From a virus: 21,593 nucleotides of DNA. Below are positions 1 to 8,600 of the stretch, piece after piece. The stretch spans positions 1 through 21,593 of IMG/VR virus record IMGVR_UViG_3300025133_003666, one strand, 5' to 3'. The translations under genes and the position numbers were made by a program. The notes under the pieces were generated by a model. That model did no database searches and was not told the origin of the DNA. It saw only the letters and a program-made list of their open reading frames with translations. The first letter of the stretch is position 1. Each line of letters starts with the position of its first letter.

Positions 1-1236
1 ACTACGTTAGAAGCTCATGATATATGTAATCAAATAGCAGAGATAGTAGTAGTAGGTGGAGTTAGACGTAGTTCACAAATATCTTTGAGTGATGTAGATG
101 ATAAGGATATGCGTCACGCAAAAGAATGGCCCTTCCCTATTAAAAGAGCTATGGCAAATAACAGTGCTATATTTAGAGAAAAGCCTACAGCAGCTCAATT
201 TCTTAAAGAATGGGCAGCACTAGCTCTATCAGGCACAGGGGAAAGGGGCATTTTTAATCTTGATTCAGCACAGAAGAAAGCTCCATCTCGCAGATATGCT
301 CCATTAATCCAAGGCACTAACCCTTGTGGCGAAATAATGCTTAGGGATATGGAGTTCTGCAACTTAAGTGAAGTGGTTGTTAGAGCTGAGGATGATTTAG
401 ACACCCTTTTAGATAAGGTTGAGACTGCTACATGGCTCGGTGTTATACAGAGCACATTCACATACTTCCCATATCTCAGAGAATCATGGAAAAAGAACTG
501 TGACGTAGAAAGGCTTCTAGGCGTTAGTTTGACGGGTCAGATGGATAACCCCTCGGTATTGACATCGGAGGCCTTAACGGCGCTTAAAAGCCGTGTTTTA
601 CGCATTTCTCGCAAGGCTGCTAAAGTATTAGGGATAAATGTCCCTGTAGCAACCACTTGTGTCAAACCTTCAGGTACAGTTTCACAACTTGTAGATTCTG
701 CATCTGGTGTACATCCAAGATATTCTGAGTATTACATACGTAGATATAGGATATCCTCTAGAGACCCTCTCTTTAAAATGATGAAGGATAATGGTATAAA
801 GGCTAACCCAGAGGTAGGGCAAAGTAAGAAGGATGCTACTACATGGGTGTTAGAATTCCCAGTGAAATCACCTGAGGGTTGTTTAACTCGAAAGGATGTA
901 ACTGCGTTGGACCAATTAAAACATTATAAAAACTTACAACACAACTGGTGTGAACATAACGCTAGTATGACTGTGTATGTTAGAGAAGATGAATGGTTTG
1001 AGGTTGGTAACTGGGTCTATCAGAACTGGGATATTATTAATGGAGTATCTTTCCTACCTTATGATGGTGGAAAATATGAACTGGCACCTTATGAGGAAAT
1101 TGACCACAGAACCTACGAAAGGCTTATAAAGAAGCTACCCCGAATAGACTATAAGCAATTGTCGCAGTATGAGATGGAAGATAATACTCAAGGAAAAGCT
1201 GAGTATGCTTGTGTCGGTGACAAATGTGAAATTTAA
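1..1236 (+). CDS. nrdJ: Adenosylcobalamin-dependent ribonucleotide reductase (class II, monomeric RTPR type), C-terminal part
   Basis: This enzyme reduces ribonucleotides to deoxyribonucleotides for DNA synthesis, using a thiyl radical generated from adenosylcobalamin. The frame is open from base 1, so the N-terminus lies outside the window; the ATG at 85 is internal, because recognisable family sequence (DICNQIAEIVVVGGVRRS) precedes it. Visible residues: NPCGE with the presumed radical cysteine (Cys109 of the fragment, bases 325-327) and its glutamate two residues on; a second cysteine exactly 11 residues later (Cys120), the spacing of C408 and C419 in the Lactobacillus leichmannii enzyme; the KPSGT phosphate-binding motif (about 222-226); and a C-terminal CVGDKCEI tail whose two cysteines (404, 409) have the 5-residue spacing of the redox shuttle pair. 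All visible catalytic elements are intact, so the product is probably functional. It is transcribed towards the tail genes. The class assignment rests on motifs and is strong; the monomeric subtype is inferred. Confidence 0.93.
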   Translation, partial: TTLEAHDICNQIAEIVVVGGVRRSSQISLSDVDDKDMRHAKEWPFPIKRAMANNSAIFREKPTAAQFLKEWAALALSGTGERGIFNLDSAQKKAPSRRYAPLIQGTNPCGEIMLRDMEFCNLSEVVVRAEDDLDTLLDKVETATWLGVIQSTFTYFPYLRESWKKNCDVERLLGVSLTGQMDNPSVLTSEALTALKSRVLRISRKAAKVLGINVPVATTCVKPSGTVSQLVDSASGVHPRYSEYYIRRYRISSRDPLFKMMKDNGIKANPEVGQSKKDATTWVLEFPVKSPEGCLTRKDVTALDQLKHYKNLQHNWCEHNASMTVYVREDEWFEVGNWVYQNWDIINGVSFLPYDGGKYELAPYEEIDHRTYERLIKKLPRIDYKQLSQYEMEDNTQGKAEYACVGDKCEI

Positions 1237-1238
1237 AT

Positions 1239-1526
1239 ATGACTTATGCAACAGATATAACAGGATATGGGCGAAAGATGGGCCGTGACGCAGGATTAAA
1301 TTCGGAAGGCCGTATGGAAGGAGTACATTATCTTGGACCAGTATCAGATGGATTATCAGGATGGATGCCTAGTGGTAGTATCTCCGCTCGAACTATGAAT
1401 CCAGCTAACGGTGAATCTCAAGGTGGAACTCAAAACAGAGGAAACTATTGGGGAGTTAATCGTATTAATAATGTATCTGGTTCAGGAAGCCCACAAATCT
1501 GGGATGAAGATTATCCAAGAACTTGA
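1239..1526 (+). CDS. Hypothetical Gly/Ser/Asn-rich 95-residue protein following the reductase
   Basis: I do not recognise this 95-residue product. It starts two bases after the reductase stop (TAA, AT, ATG) and has no clear ribosome-binding site, so translation would depend on coupling to the reductase. It is rich in Gly, Ser, Asn and Arg, has several Trp and Tyr residues, and shows no signal peptide or membrane segment. The composition looks like a real soluble or structural protein rather than a random frame, and no competing frame covers the interval. It need not work with the reductase, since neighbouring viral genes are often unrelated. A start at the Met at codon 14 is possible but has no better support. 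It ends at the convergent junction with the tail module. Confidence 0.6.
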   Translation: MTYATDITGYGRKMGRDAGLNSEGRMEGVHYLGPVSDGLSGWMPSGSISARTMNPANGESQGGTQNRGNYWGVNRINNVSGSGSPQIWDEDYPRT

Positions 1527-1545
1527 TATTTTTAAAAGAAGAAAA
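1527..1545. terminator. Possible bidirectional T-rich terminator between convergent genes
   Basis: The two convergent transcription units meet here. The plus strand carries TTTTT (1529-1533) just after the 95-residue gene, and the minus strand reads TTTTCTTCTTTT (1545-1534) at the end of the tail module. No stable hairpin precedes either run. That would suit archaeal oligo-T termination better than bacterial intrinsic termination. The assignment is tentative because T-runs are common in AT-rich DNA and this one overlaps the end of a small reading frame. Confidence 0.25.
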
Positions 1546-1612
1546 TAATTAATAGTATTACTAATACAACCCATATAAAATCAGGGTCACCACGTGTACT
1601 ATCTTTAAACAT
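1532..1612 (-). CDS. Small single-pass membrane peptide (26 aa)
   Basis: The ATG overlaps the stop of the 350-aa hub-like gene in a TGATG arrangement (TGA 1614-1612, ATG 1612-1610), the kind of stop/start overlap used repeatedly in this gene cluster. The product has 26 residues: a polar, charged start (MFKDSTRGDPD) followed by about 15 consecutive hydrophobic residues (IWVVLVILLII then FFF) running to the TAA. This looks like a tiny membrane-anchored peptide with its N-terminus on one side and no soluble tail. Similar small hydrophobic peptides in tailed viruses act in lysis or membrane perturbation, but nothing here proves that role. AT-rich DNA yields hydrophobic codons by chance, so the overlap with the upstream stop is the main support. 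Confidence 0.45.
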   Translation of the reverse strand: MFKDSTRGDPDFIWVVLVILLIIFFF

Positions 1613-2664
1613 CAATTATCCCTACTACTTATATACTCAGATAGTGTTGGTGGTCTCCTATTAATCTCTAGATTAACTGAATAGGAACTAGGGGAAAAAG
1701 ATATACCCTTACCCATTATTCTATAATTACCACTAAACTGAGGGTCATCAGTTTCTATTCTTACTATTTCATTTTCACAAAGGTAAGCTCCATCAAAACT
1801 TTCTATTACATATTCATATTGAGTGTGTAAATTAGCCTGAAATAACCTAGCAGCAAAATCTTTACATTGAGCATAAGATGTTAATTTATCATTAGATACT
1901 TCTAAATAGTTTCTATCATAAGCCTCTAAAGCAGTATCGTGTGTGAAAGTGGCAGAAACGCTATTACCATTAACTGTTATAACAGTAGGTAGTTTTTTAT
2001 TTATAACACTCAACTCTTCTATATTATTATATTCATCAAACACATGTTTAACATTAGTATCTTCTAGTCTACTTTCTAACTCTATAACAAGTTGAGAATA
2101 TTCTCCATCATCTACTATTTTAATAATGTTAGGTCTTGGTAGACTTTGGTCTGTTTTATCTATAGCTTTTGATATCAGTTCTTCTATTATAGCTTTGAGA
2201 GATAGTGTACCTCTTAGAGGTTCTCTCACAGAGGATATCAAAGGACTTGTATTACCTATCAAATCTGTTTTTAGTTTACCATCTAATTTAGCTAAAGTGA
2301 TTGCCTTTTGTATAGCAGCACCCACAGTTAATCCATCTAAATTTTGTCTATCATCTAATATAATCTTAGCTAAACCTTGTTCTCCACCTCTAAGCATATA
2401 ACCAAAAGCATCCATAGCCATAATTTCTATATCATTAAATGTCTCTTTTGTACGTTTTATCCATCCCCTAAACATTGGAGCGCTATCAAAATCATTGAGA
2501 TAGAAAGTTACTTCTTTGTTCCATAATTTTTTCATACCACCATATGTTAAAGGTAGTTTGAATGTCATTTCTGCTGAAGTAATCCCACCATCACTCTTGT
2601 ACGAACCGTCAAGATAATCTACTTCCCTACCTTCTATACAAATCTTAGGAGTAATCTCTTGCAT
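1612..2664 (-). CDS. Tail hub / baseplate hub-like protein (350 aa)
   Basis: This is probably the tail-tip hub, the ring or trimer that joins the tail tube to the distal tail and through which DNA or the tape measure exits. The N-terminal 100 residues follow the usual hub layout: a short beta strand region with the substituted ligand loop (SAEMTFKLP), a strand pair VTFYLND / FRGWIKRT, then IEIMAMDAFGYML, a pattern seen in gpD/gp27-like hub proteins. The C-terminal part (about 270-350) has a second beta domain with GNYRIMGKGISFS. It overlaps the upstream 1016-aa gene by 20 bases in another frame. GGGAG lies 8 bases before the ATG and supports this start. Its position as the last large gene of the tail cluster fits. 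No lysozyme or peptidase domain is visible. The family call is by pattern and position only. Confidence 0.6.
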   Translation of the reverse strand: MQEITPKICIEGREVDYLDGSYKSDGGITSAEMTFKLPLTYGGMKKLWNKEVTFYLNDFDSAPMFRGWIKRTKETFNDIEIMAMDAFGYMLRGGEQGLAKIILDDRQNLDGLTVGAAIQKAITLAKLDGKLKTDLIGNTSPLISSVREPLRGTLSLKAIIEELISKAIDKTDQSLPRPNIIKIVDDGEYSQLVIELESRLEDTNVKHVFDEYNNIEELSVINKKLPTVITVNGNSVSATFTHDTALEAYDRNYLEVSNDKLTSYAQCKDFAARLFQANLHTQYEYVIESFDGAYLCENEIVRIETDDPQFSGNYRIMGKGISFSPSSYSVNLEINRRPPTLSEYISSRDN

Positions 2665-5600
2665 ATTCTACGCTCCCTAGAGGGAATATATCTGTCATTA
2701 GAGTATGGTTATTATCTAATAATGCTATCTCCTCTACAATCATGTTAAAATTATAAGATTGTATTGCTCGTGGTCCACCGGTTGCTAAAGACTCTGAGAC
2801 GCTTGTAACCATACCCCAGAACCTCACATATGTACCATCCTTTTGTATCTCATCCCAGTAAACCCTAACGTTATCTGCTTGTAATTTTCTTACCATATGT
2901 AAGTGACCATATAATGTAGATGGGTCACCATAATCTTCAAAAGCAGTAGAACTTGAACTATCTCCTAAAGCGACACTATCAAAAGATATAGTCTGTATAG
3001 GAGTTCCTACTCTAGCAATAAATACTTTACCCTTCCTAGTTATAGCTTGGAAATAGTTTCCTGCCCTAGTTACTGATACATCACTAGTAATAGATAATGA
3101 ATTAAGACTATAAGAGGAATCGTCTACTGATTTAATTACAGAAGTATAACCTCTTGTAGCATCAAAGACATTCCATATCTCAGGATATAAATTATTGGTT
3201 GCAGTTGTAGCTCCTGAGAGTACTATCTTTAATAAATATTTTTCACTACTCCATGCACTAGCTATTTGTGGTCCTATAGTATTACCAGTATTAATTGAAT
3301 ATGTATTATTCCATGCAGTTGACCAATTACCAGCATCACCCACTCCAAATAGTTGGGTAGCCGAACCACCAACAGGCATATAAACCTTACTAAATCCATC
3401 TATTATATCATATACATTAACTCTCTTAATATATCCCTTTGTTATACCAGCTCCTGTTGTAGAACTTTTATCTCCTAGATGTAAATAAATTTTATCATTA
3501 GCTGAATCATAACCACTATCTCCATCTTTACTAATCCAATATGCGCCAGACACTGTAGGAGTACCATCGTCTACTCTAATAAACATATACTTAAAAGAAC
3601 CTATATCACTATCAGAGGCTAAAGCAGAGATAGGATTAGCAGTCATTGTATAAGGAATGTAATCCCCTATCACAGTACCATCAGCAGCAGTACCTACTGT
3701 ACCAGTTGCTAAACCTGCCGGTGAACCTGCACCTGCATAATCCATTGAGGTAGCAGCTGAAGGGATAGTAGTAGAGTTATATGCTCCACCCATGGCACCT
3801 GTTATACTTAAGTTACTCCAATCTAATGGCATATCAAAAGATAAGTAGCCCGATTTAGATAAAGAATATTTAACAGTATCATAAGTATCATTAGTTTCAT
3901 CTCTGAACTCTCTTGTTATAGCAGTACCATCATCAAATTCTACTGGTTGCCAGTAAGCATTTTGTGTTGGAGTATCTTTATCTGTGACTGCTAAATAATA
4001 TATACCTGCTATACCATAAGCAGGAGACACATTAGGGTCTGATATTAAATTATCTGCGTGATTACTTAAATCTAAGAATATCTTATTTGTTTTTTTATCA
4101 AACATGCAGAGTAAATATTCTCCAGCATTAGCCCTTTCTGTGTTTGTGACATCATAGAAAGTCATATCATTGACTCCTGCTAGACTTACTAAACCACTAC
4201 TTCCACTTGTATTATTAAAAGATTCAGTAGTATATTGTTTAGATTTAGAAGCATTAGTTCCACTGTCTATTACTTTAGTAGGATATAATTTAGCGTTAGC
4301 TGCGGATGCAGCTGTACTACCATCACTTGTTACAGCCCATGATATAGCGGGTGTTATTCTAAATACTTCTGGTTTGTTATCAGTTATAGTACTTACATTA
4401 GCTGCACTTGATGCAGGTTCTACAGACATACGTGTTAAATGATACTGAGGTACGAATCTACCATAATCATCTAAAAGTAGTTGGTCTTCAAGATATGAAT
4501 CTGCATTATTTGTATTCCATGGTAAACTAGTTGTAAAGAGTGTTTTACCAGCAGCACCAGTCAAACCATCTGGTCTAACCATGTATGTATAAGCAGTATC
4601 TTTGGTATCACCAGTTTGCTTTGTTGCATCTGAAAAGGTAGTGGTTGAACCAGTACCCCATGAATAGGCTGATTGAAACCAACCCTTACCTAAATCATAT
4701 CTATAACTAGATATGGCTACATTAGAAGCAGCAGCCCTACTCTGTGAAAAATCTAGAGATACATTACGTAAAACATCCACTGATTTTTTAATAGGTTCTC
4801 CAGCTGTTACATAAGACACAGGCACATACTTGCCTAAATTATTAGAGTATGCTAATAAAAATATTTTAAGTCTATTATAAACTTCATTCTTGTTGTAGGC
4901 TGTAGTATCACTACCTGCATATTTAGGGTTTTTAAATTTAACTTCTAATACTTGAGATACTTGCGCTCCTGATTCAAGAGCACTTAGATTATGAGCACCA
5001 CTTGCTAATATATTTCTTAATCCTGTTACACTACCAGTCAAGTTTGTTCCACTTAACACCACAGGTAAAGTCTTAATTATTCTTTCCCCTCCAGTATCAG
5101 TTTGAACAGTTGCACCATCACCATCTCTTATTCCATAATTCAATATACATTTTACATCTACATTAATAGAACCAGTAGTAGAAGAACCAGTCTCACAAAA
5201 ATATTTTAATTCGTTTTGAGTTAAACTCGGTGCCACTGCAATAAATAAATCTTTAGGTCCTTCTGCATCGAAAATACTATTATCTACACCAGACTTCACA
5301 GTTCTATTTTCCATTTTAATAATACCTGTGGCTGCGGTGTCATCTATAACAGTGTTCTGCATTGTAGTAGACTGTGCAAAAGGAGATATGTCTGAGTTAC
5401 TTGCCGCACTACTATAATACTTTGAAAAGAAACCTCTAGAGTTTACAGTTTGAACTACAGGCTTAAAAGTCCCCGTAGCAGTATAAGTATGAGCAATATT
5501 TAAAGTACCAGTAGGTTCAGACAATTGTACCCATTGGTAATTAGATTCTGTTTTTTTATTTGAAGTGCCATCATCCCAATCTATATATACAGCACGTATG

Positions 5601-5695
5601 TCATCATCTGTAAATTGAAGATTACCAGTTACTTCTGTAAAAACTATACCAGCGCCAGTTGTAGCACCAGAACCATCCCACCTGAAGTAACTCAT
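2645..5695 (-). CDS. Large distal tail protein with N-terminal PKD-like domain (1016 aa)
   Basis: The start at 5695 is chosen over the ATG six codons upstream because ATGA overlaps the stop of the 1840-aa gene and AAGGTGA lies 7 bases upstream. Residues about 32-88 read like a PKD beta-sandwich: VYIDWDDG, then HTYTATGTF and VVQTVNSRG, the usual W-D-D-G and H-T-Y-x-x-x-G signature. The middle 750 residues are rich in Ser, Thr, Ala and Gly, look all-beta, and match nothing I recognise. The last 90 residues change character (KLQADNVRVYWDEI, RFWGMVTSVSES, FNMIVEEIALLD) and resemble a compact tail-assembly domain of the LysM or wedge-like type. I infer a tail-tip or fibre-like protein in which the C-terminus docks on the hub and the beta-rich part is exposed. 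PKD folds are frequent in archaeal surface proteins and bacterial adhesins, so the domain alone does not fix the host. Confidence 0.6.
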   Translation of the reverse strand: MSYFRWDGSGATTGAGIVFTEVTGNLQFTDDDIRAVYIDWDDGTSNKKTESNYQWVQLSEPTGTLNIAHTYTATGTFKPVVQTVNSRGFFSKYYSSAASNSDISPFAQSTTMQNTVIDDTAATGIIKMENRTVKSGVDNSIFDAEGPKDLFIAVAPSLTQNELKYFCETGSSTTGSINVDVKCILNYGIRDGDGATVQTDTGGERIIKTLPVVLSGTNLTGSVTGLRNILASGAHNLSALESGAQVSQVLEVKFKNPKYAGSDTTAYNKNEVYNRLKIFLLAYSNNLGKYVPVSYVTAGEPIKKSVDVLRNVSLDFSQSRAAASNVAISSYRYDLGKGWFQSAYSWGTGSTTTFSDATKQTGDTKDTAYTYMVRPDGLTGAAGKTLFTTSLPWNTNNADSYLEDQLLLDDYGRFVPQYHLTRMSVEPASSAANVSTITDNKPEVFRITPAISWAVTSDGSTAASAANAKLYPTKVIDSGTNASKSKQYTTESFNNTSGSSGLVSLAGVNDMTFYDVTNTERANAGEYLLCMFDKKTNKIFLDLSNHADNLISDPNVSPAYGIAGIYYLAVTDKDTPTQNAYWQPVEFDDGTAITREFRDETNDTYDTVKYSLSKSGYLSFDMPLDWSNLSITGAMGGAYNSTTIPSAATSMDYAGAGSPAGLATGTVGTAADGTVIGDYIPYTMTANPISALASDSDIGSFKYMFIRVDDGTPTVSGAYWISKDGDSGYDSANDKIYLHLGDKSSTTGAGITKGYIKRVNVYDIIDGFSKVYMPVGGSATQLFGVGDAGNWSTAWNNTYSINTGNTIGPQIASAWSSEKYLLKIVLSGATTATNNLYPEIWNVFDATRGYTSVIKSVDDSSYSLNSLSITSDVSVTRAGNYFQAITRKGKVFIARVGTPIQTISFDSVALGDSSSSTAFEDYGDPSTLYGHLHMVRKLQADNVRVYWDEIQKDGTYVRFWGMVTSVSESLATGGPRAIQSYNFNMIVEEIALLDNNHTLMTDIFPLGSVEYARDYS

Positions 5696-8600
5696 AAAGT
5701 GGTCACCTTCCATGAAACTTGATTACTAGAGGCTACTTGTTTTCTATTTAATCCTCTTATATTGTGGTAATCCATTAAGAACAGTCTAGCATGTTGCGTG
5801 ACATATCTCTGCTCTGTAGACGCGGATGTTACAACTTCTGTTAACTCACTTGGGTTGTATAAATACTCACTATCACTTTCGATGATAGGAATAGCTTTAT
5901 TATATATAACTATTTCTTCAACAGAACCTCCATATGTTCCCGTTGTGCCAGTACCCCCAATCACAAAATCATCACCACCAGAATTACATGGGTCTGGAGA
6001 CAATATATAATCTTCTAGTGCCCCATTAATATATAATTTAAAATCAGGCCCTATTTTGCTCCCACTTTTGTATGTCACTATTACGCTGAGAGGTGTCTCT
6101 CCATCGCAAGCAATTAAACTTGTGCTTGTTGCCGATGCTCCGCTTGTATAAGCTATGACATTACCATTATGGAGCTTAATACCAAATCCATTAGTTGCAG
6201 TATCTGCTCCTCCTTCAGATATTAACCAAACATGAGTTCCCTTATCATCAGAGCTTGGTATAAAATGAGCACATAAAGTGTACTCTGTTAAATCTTCCAT
6301 CTGTGATGCAGCCGATATTGTACCTGTAGAACTACTAGCAGTATAAGCTGTATAACCAGACAGACCATCTATCTTAGTTCTTACTGAAGTTCCTACTGTT
6401 AAAGCTGTACCACTATCTGGGTATTGCCTTGGTGTAACGGACATATCATATTCGTTAAGTGCGGGTGCACTTCCTATAGTAGACGATGAAACATTTAGAG
6501 GTGCCCAGAAGAAAGCATTAGCATATTTATCTGGTATATTTTTATTATCAACCATCAACATCCTATACCACACATCATCACCACTCTCACTCCAGTCAAA
6601 TTTAATATTATTAACGTTTTCCTTTGTTAATTCATAAAGATTTACATCGGACTGTAAAGCATCAAATGCAGGAGAGACAGAAAATTTACTTATTTGAGGT
6701 AGTTCGTCATGGAATTGCCATACCATAGCAGGTAAGAAAGCTTCATCTAATGCTGCTGAATTCTCATCACCCACTAAGCTAACAGTTTTTGCCGCTACTT
6801 GATTAGATAAACCTAATACTAGATTTATATCTTCATCGGGGGCTACACCAGCTGAGTCTACCAACCCTTTTAATTCTATATCGTTATAAGTGTTTAGAAC
6901 TACAGCAGCTTTACCAAGCTGACCACCCTCATTTTCATCATCATCATAAGTACCAAAACCAAAATCTTTATCTACCACTAATGAAGTAGATTCAGCACCT
7001 GCTTCTAAAATCCAAGGTTTAGTTATAAGACCTCTTACTCCAGCCTGTGAAGCAGTATCGTCATAACTATAAGTACTTTCATTATAAGTACTACCTACTG
7101 CATCAGCAAAAACATCCGGGCCAGACCCAGTAAAACGTTCATTGATTTGCATAATACTTTCATAATTACGTGGATAATTTAAGACTGCGGTTGTTTCTTG
7201 TTCAGGAAAGAAAGTAGAAGTACTATAATCACCATTATTTGTGTCTACGAAACTCAGATTAACCCAATATTTATATGGAGATATCCATAACTCAGATAAT
7301 TCCCAAGAAGATAAATTAGTCATCGGAGTATCAAAATATATAACTCCTTCTGTTCCTTGAGCATTACTTTTATTCATAGCTAGCTTACATATTTTTAAAA
7401 TGGTATTAGAACCACCAGAATCATCATCTACAGTACCTGCATATATATTGTTAGCGCCACTGACATTAATCCCTGCTCCTGCCCTATATATAATATATTC
7501 ACAGTCTTCTTCGTCAGGTAATAATATACCGGGATTATCTACTATAATAGCGTTATTATCTAATTCAGCTTCATCATCAGCCATATTAAGTCCGGGCATT
7601 CCGGGCACAGCTAATATCTTAGCAGAGGCCCATATATTTTCTCTCTTTGCCCATAAACTTGCAGCGAAATCTCCAACCGAACCGTCATCAGTCTTCCAAC
7701 TCGTACTACCAGCACCAGTTTGAGTTGCGCTACCAGTACTCATATCTATAGCCATAGTGGTAAATCCTTTTTGTGTAAAGCCGTCAGTAGAACCGAAAGC
7801 CTCTCCCTTATCTGCATACCCTACATAGAAAGTATGTCCACTATATAATCTTTTAGATTGACTAGGTAAGCGATATTCTGCGGCCGTTGGTGCAGATGCC
7901 ACATCCCCTAAAGCACCAGAAGAAATAGTCATCCAAGCTCTACCACATCTCAAATCATCACCCCACCATGCGTCACTAGTACCAGATTCCCCATGGAAAT
8001 ATTTTCCTCCAGAATATAAAGTACTTCCTGAAGCTCCGTTATACCACATACTTGCACCTTGCCAACATGATTGATGTATGGAAGGGGTTGTTGAAGCATT
8101 AGAAGTATACTGATATGCACCAGCATCTCCCATTATCCACTGACCGTTTGCAGCAGTCGTGTCTGGTATAGGAGGAACTCTAGCAACTCCATTAGAACCC
8201 CATTGAGTACCCCAACACTGATGTCCCATCTTATCCCATCCACCAATACCAGTACCATATGTATTAATATGATTATGAGTACTTATTGCGCCAGTGTTAG
8301 CGACAGTAACCCATGCTGCGGTTGGTGTCATTCGTGTTAAATTATCGAAACTTGCAGTTGAAAAGTTATTCCATAATTGATAAGCATACCCTGTATAACC
8401 AGCAGTACCACCACCAGCTGGTACACCACCACCGAAATTTTCATATCTCCCAACAGTTCCAGCTCCTAAATAATTAGTCATTTGGTCAAATCCGTTAAAT
8501 CCTATAGCTATACCATGTCCAGTACGTCTAGAATATAAATTACCATCTCTATTTAAATCTCTTAACATGTTAGCGTTTACTGGAGTGGCATCGCTACCAC

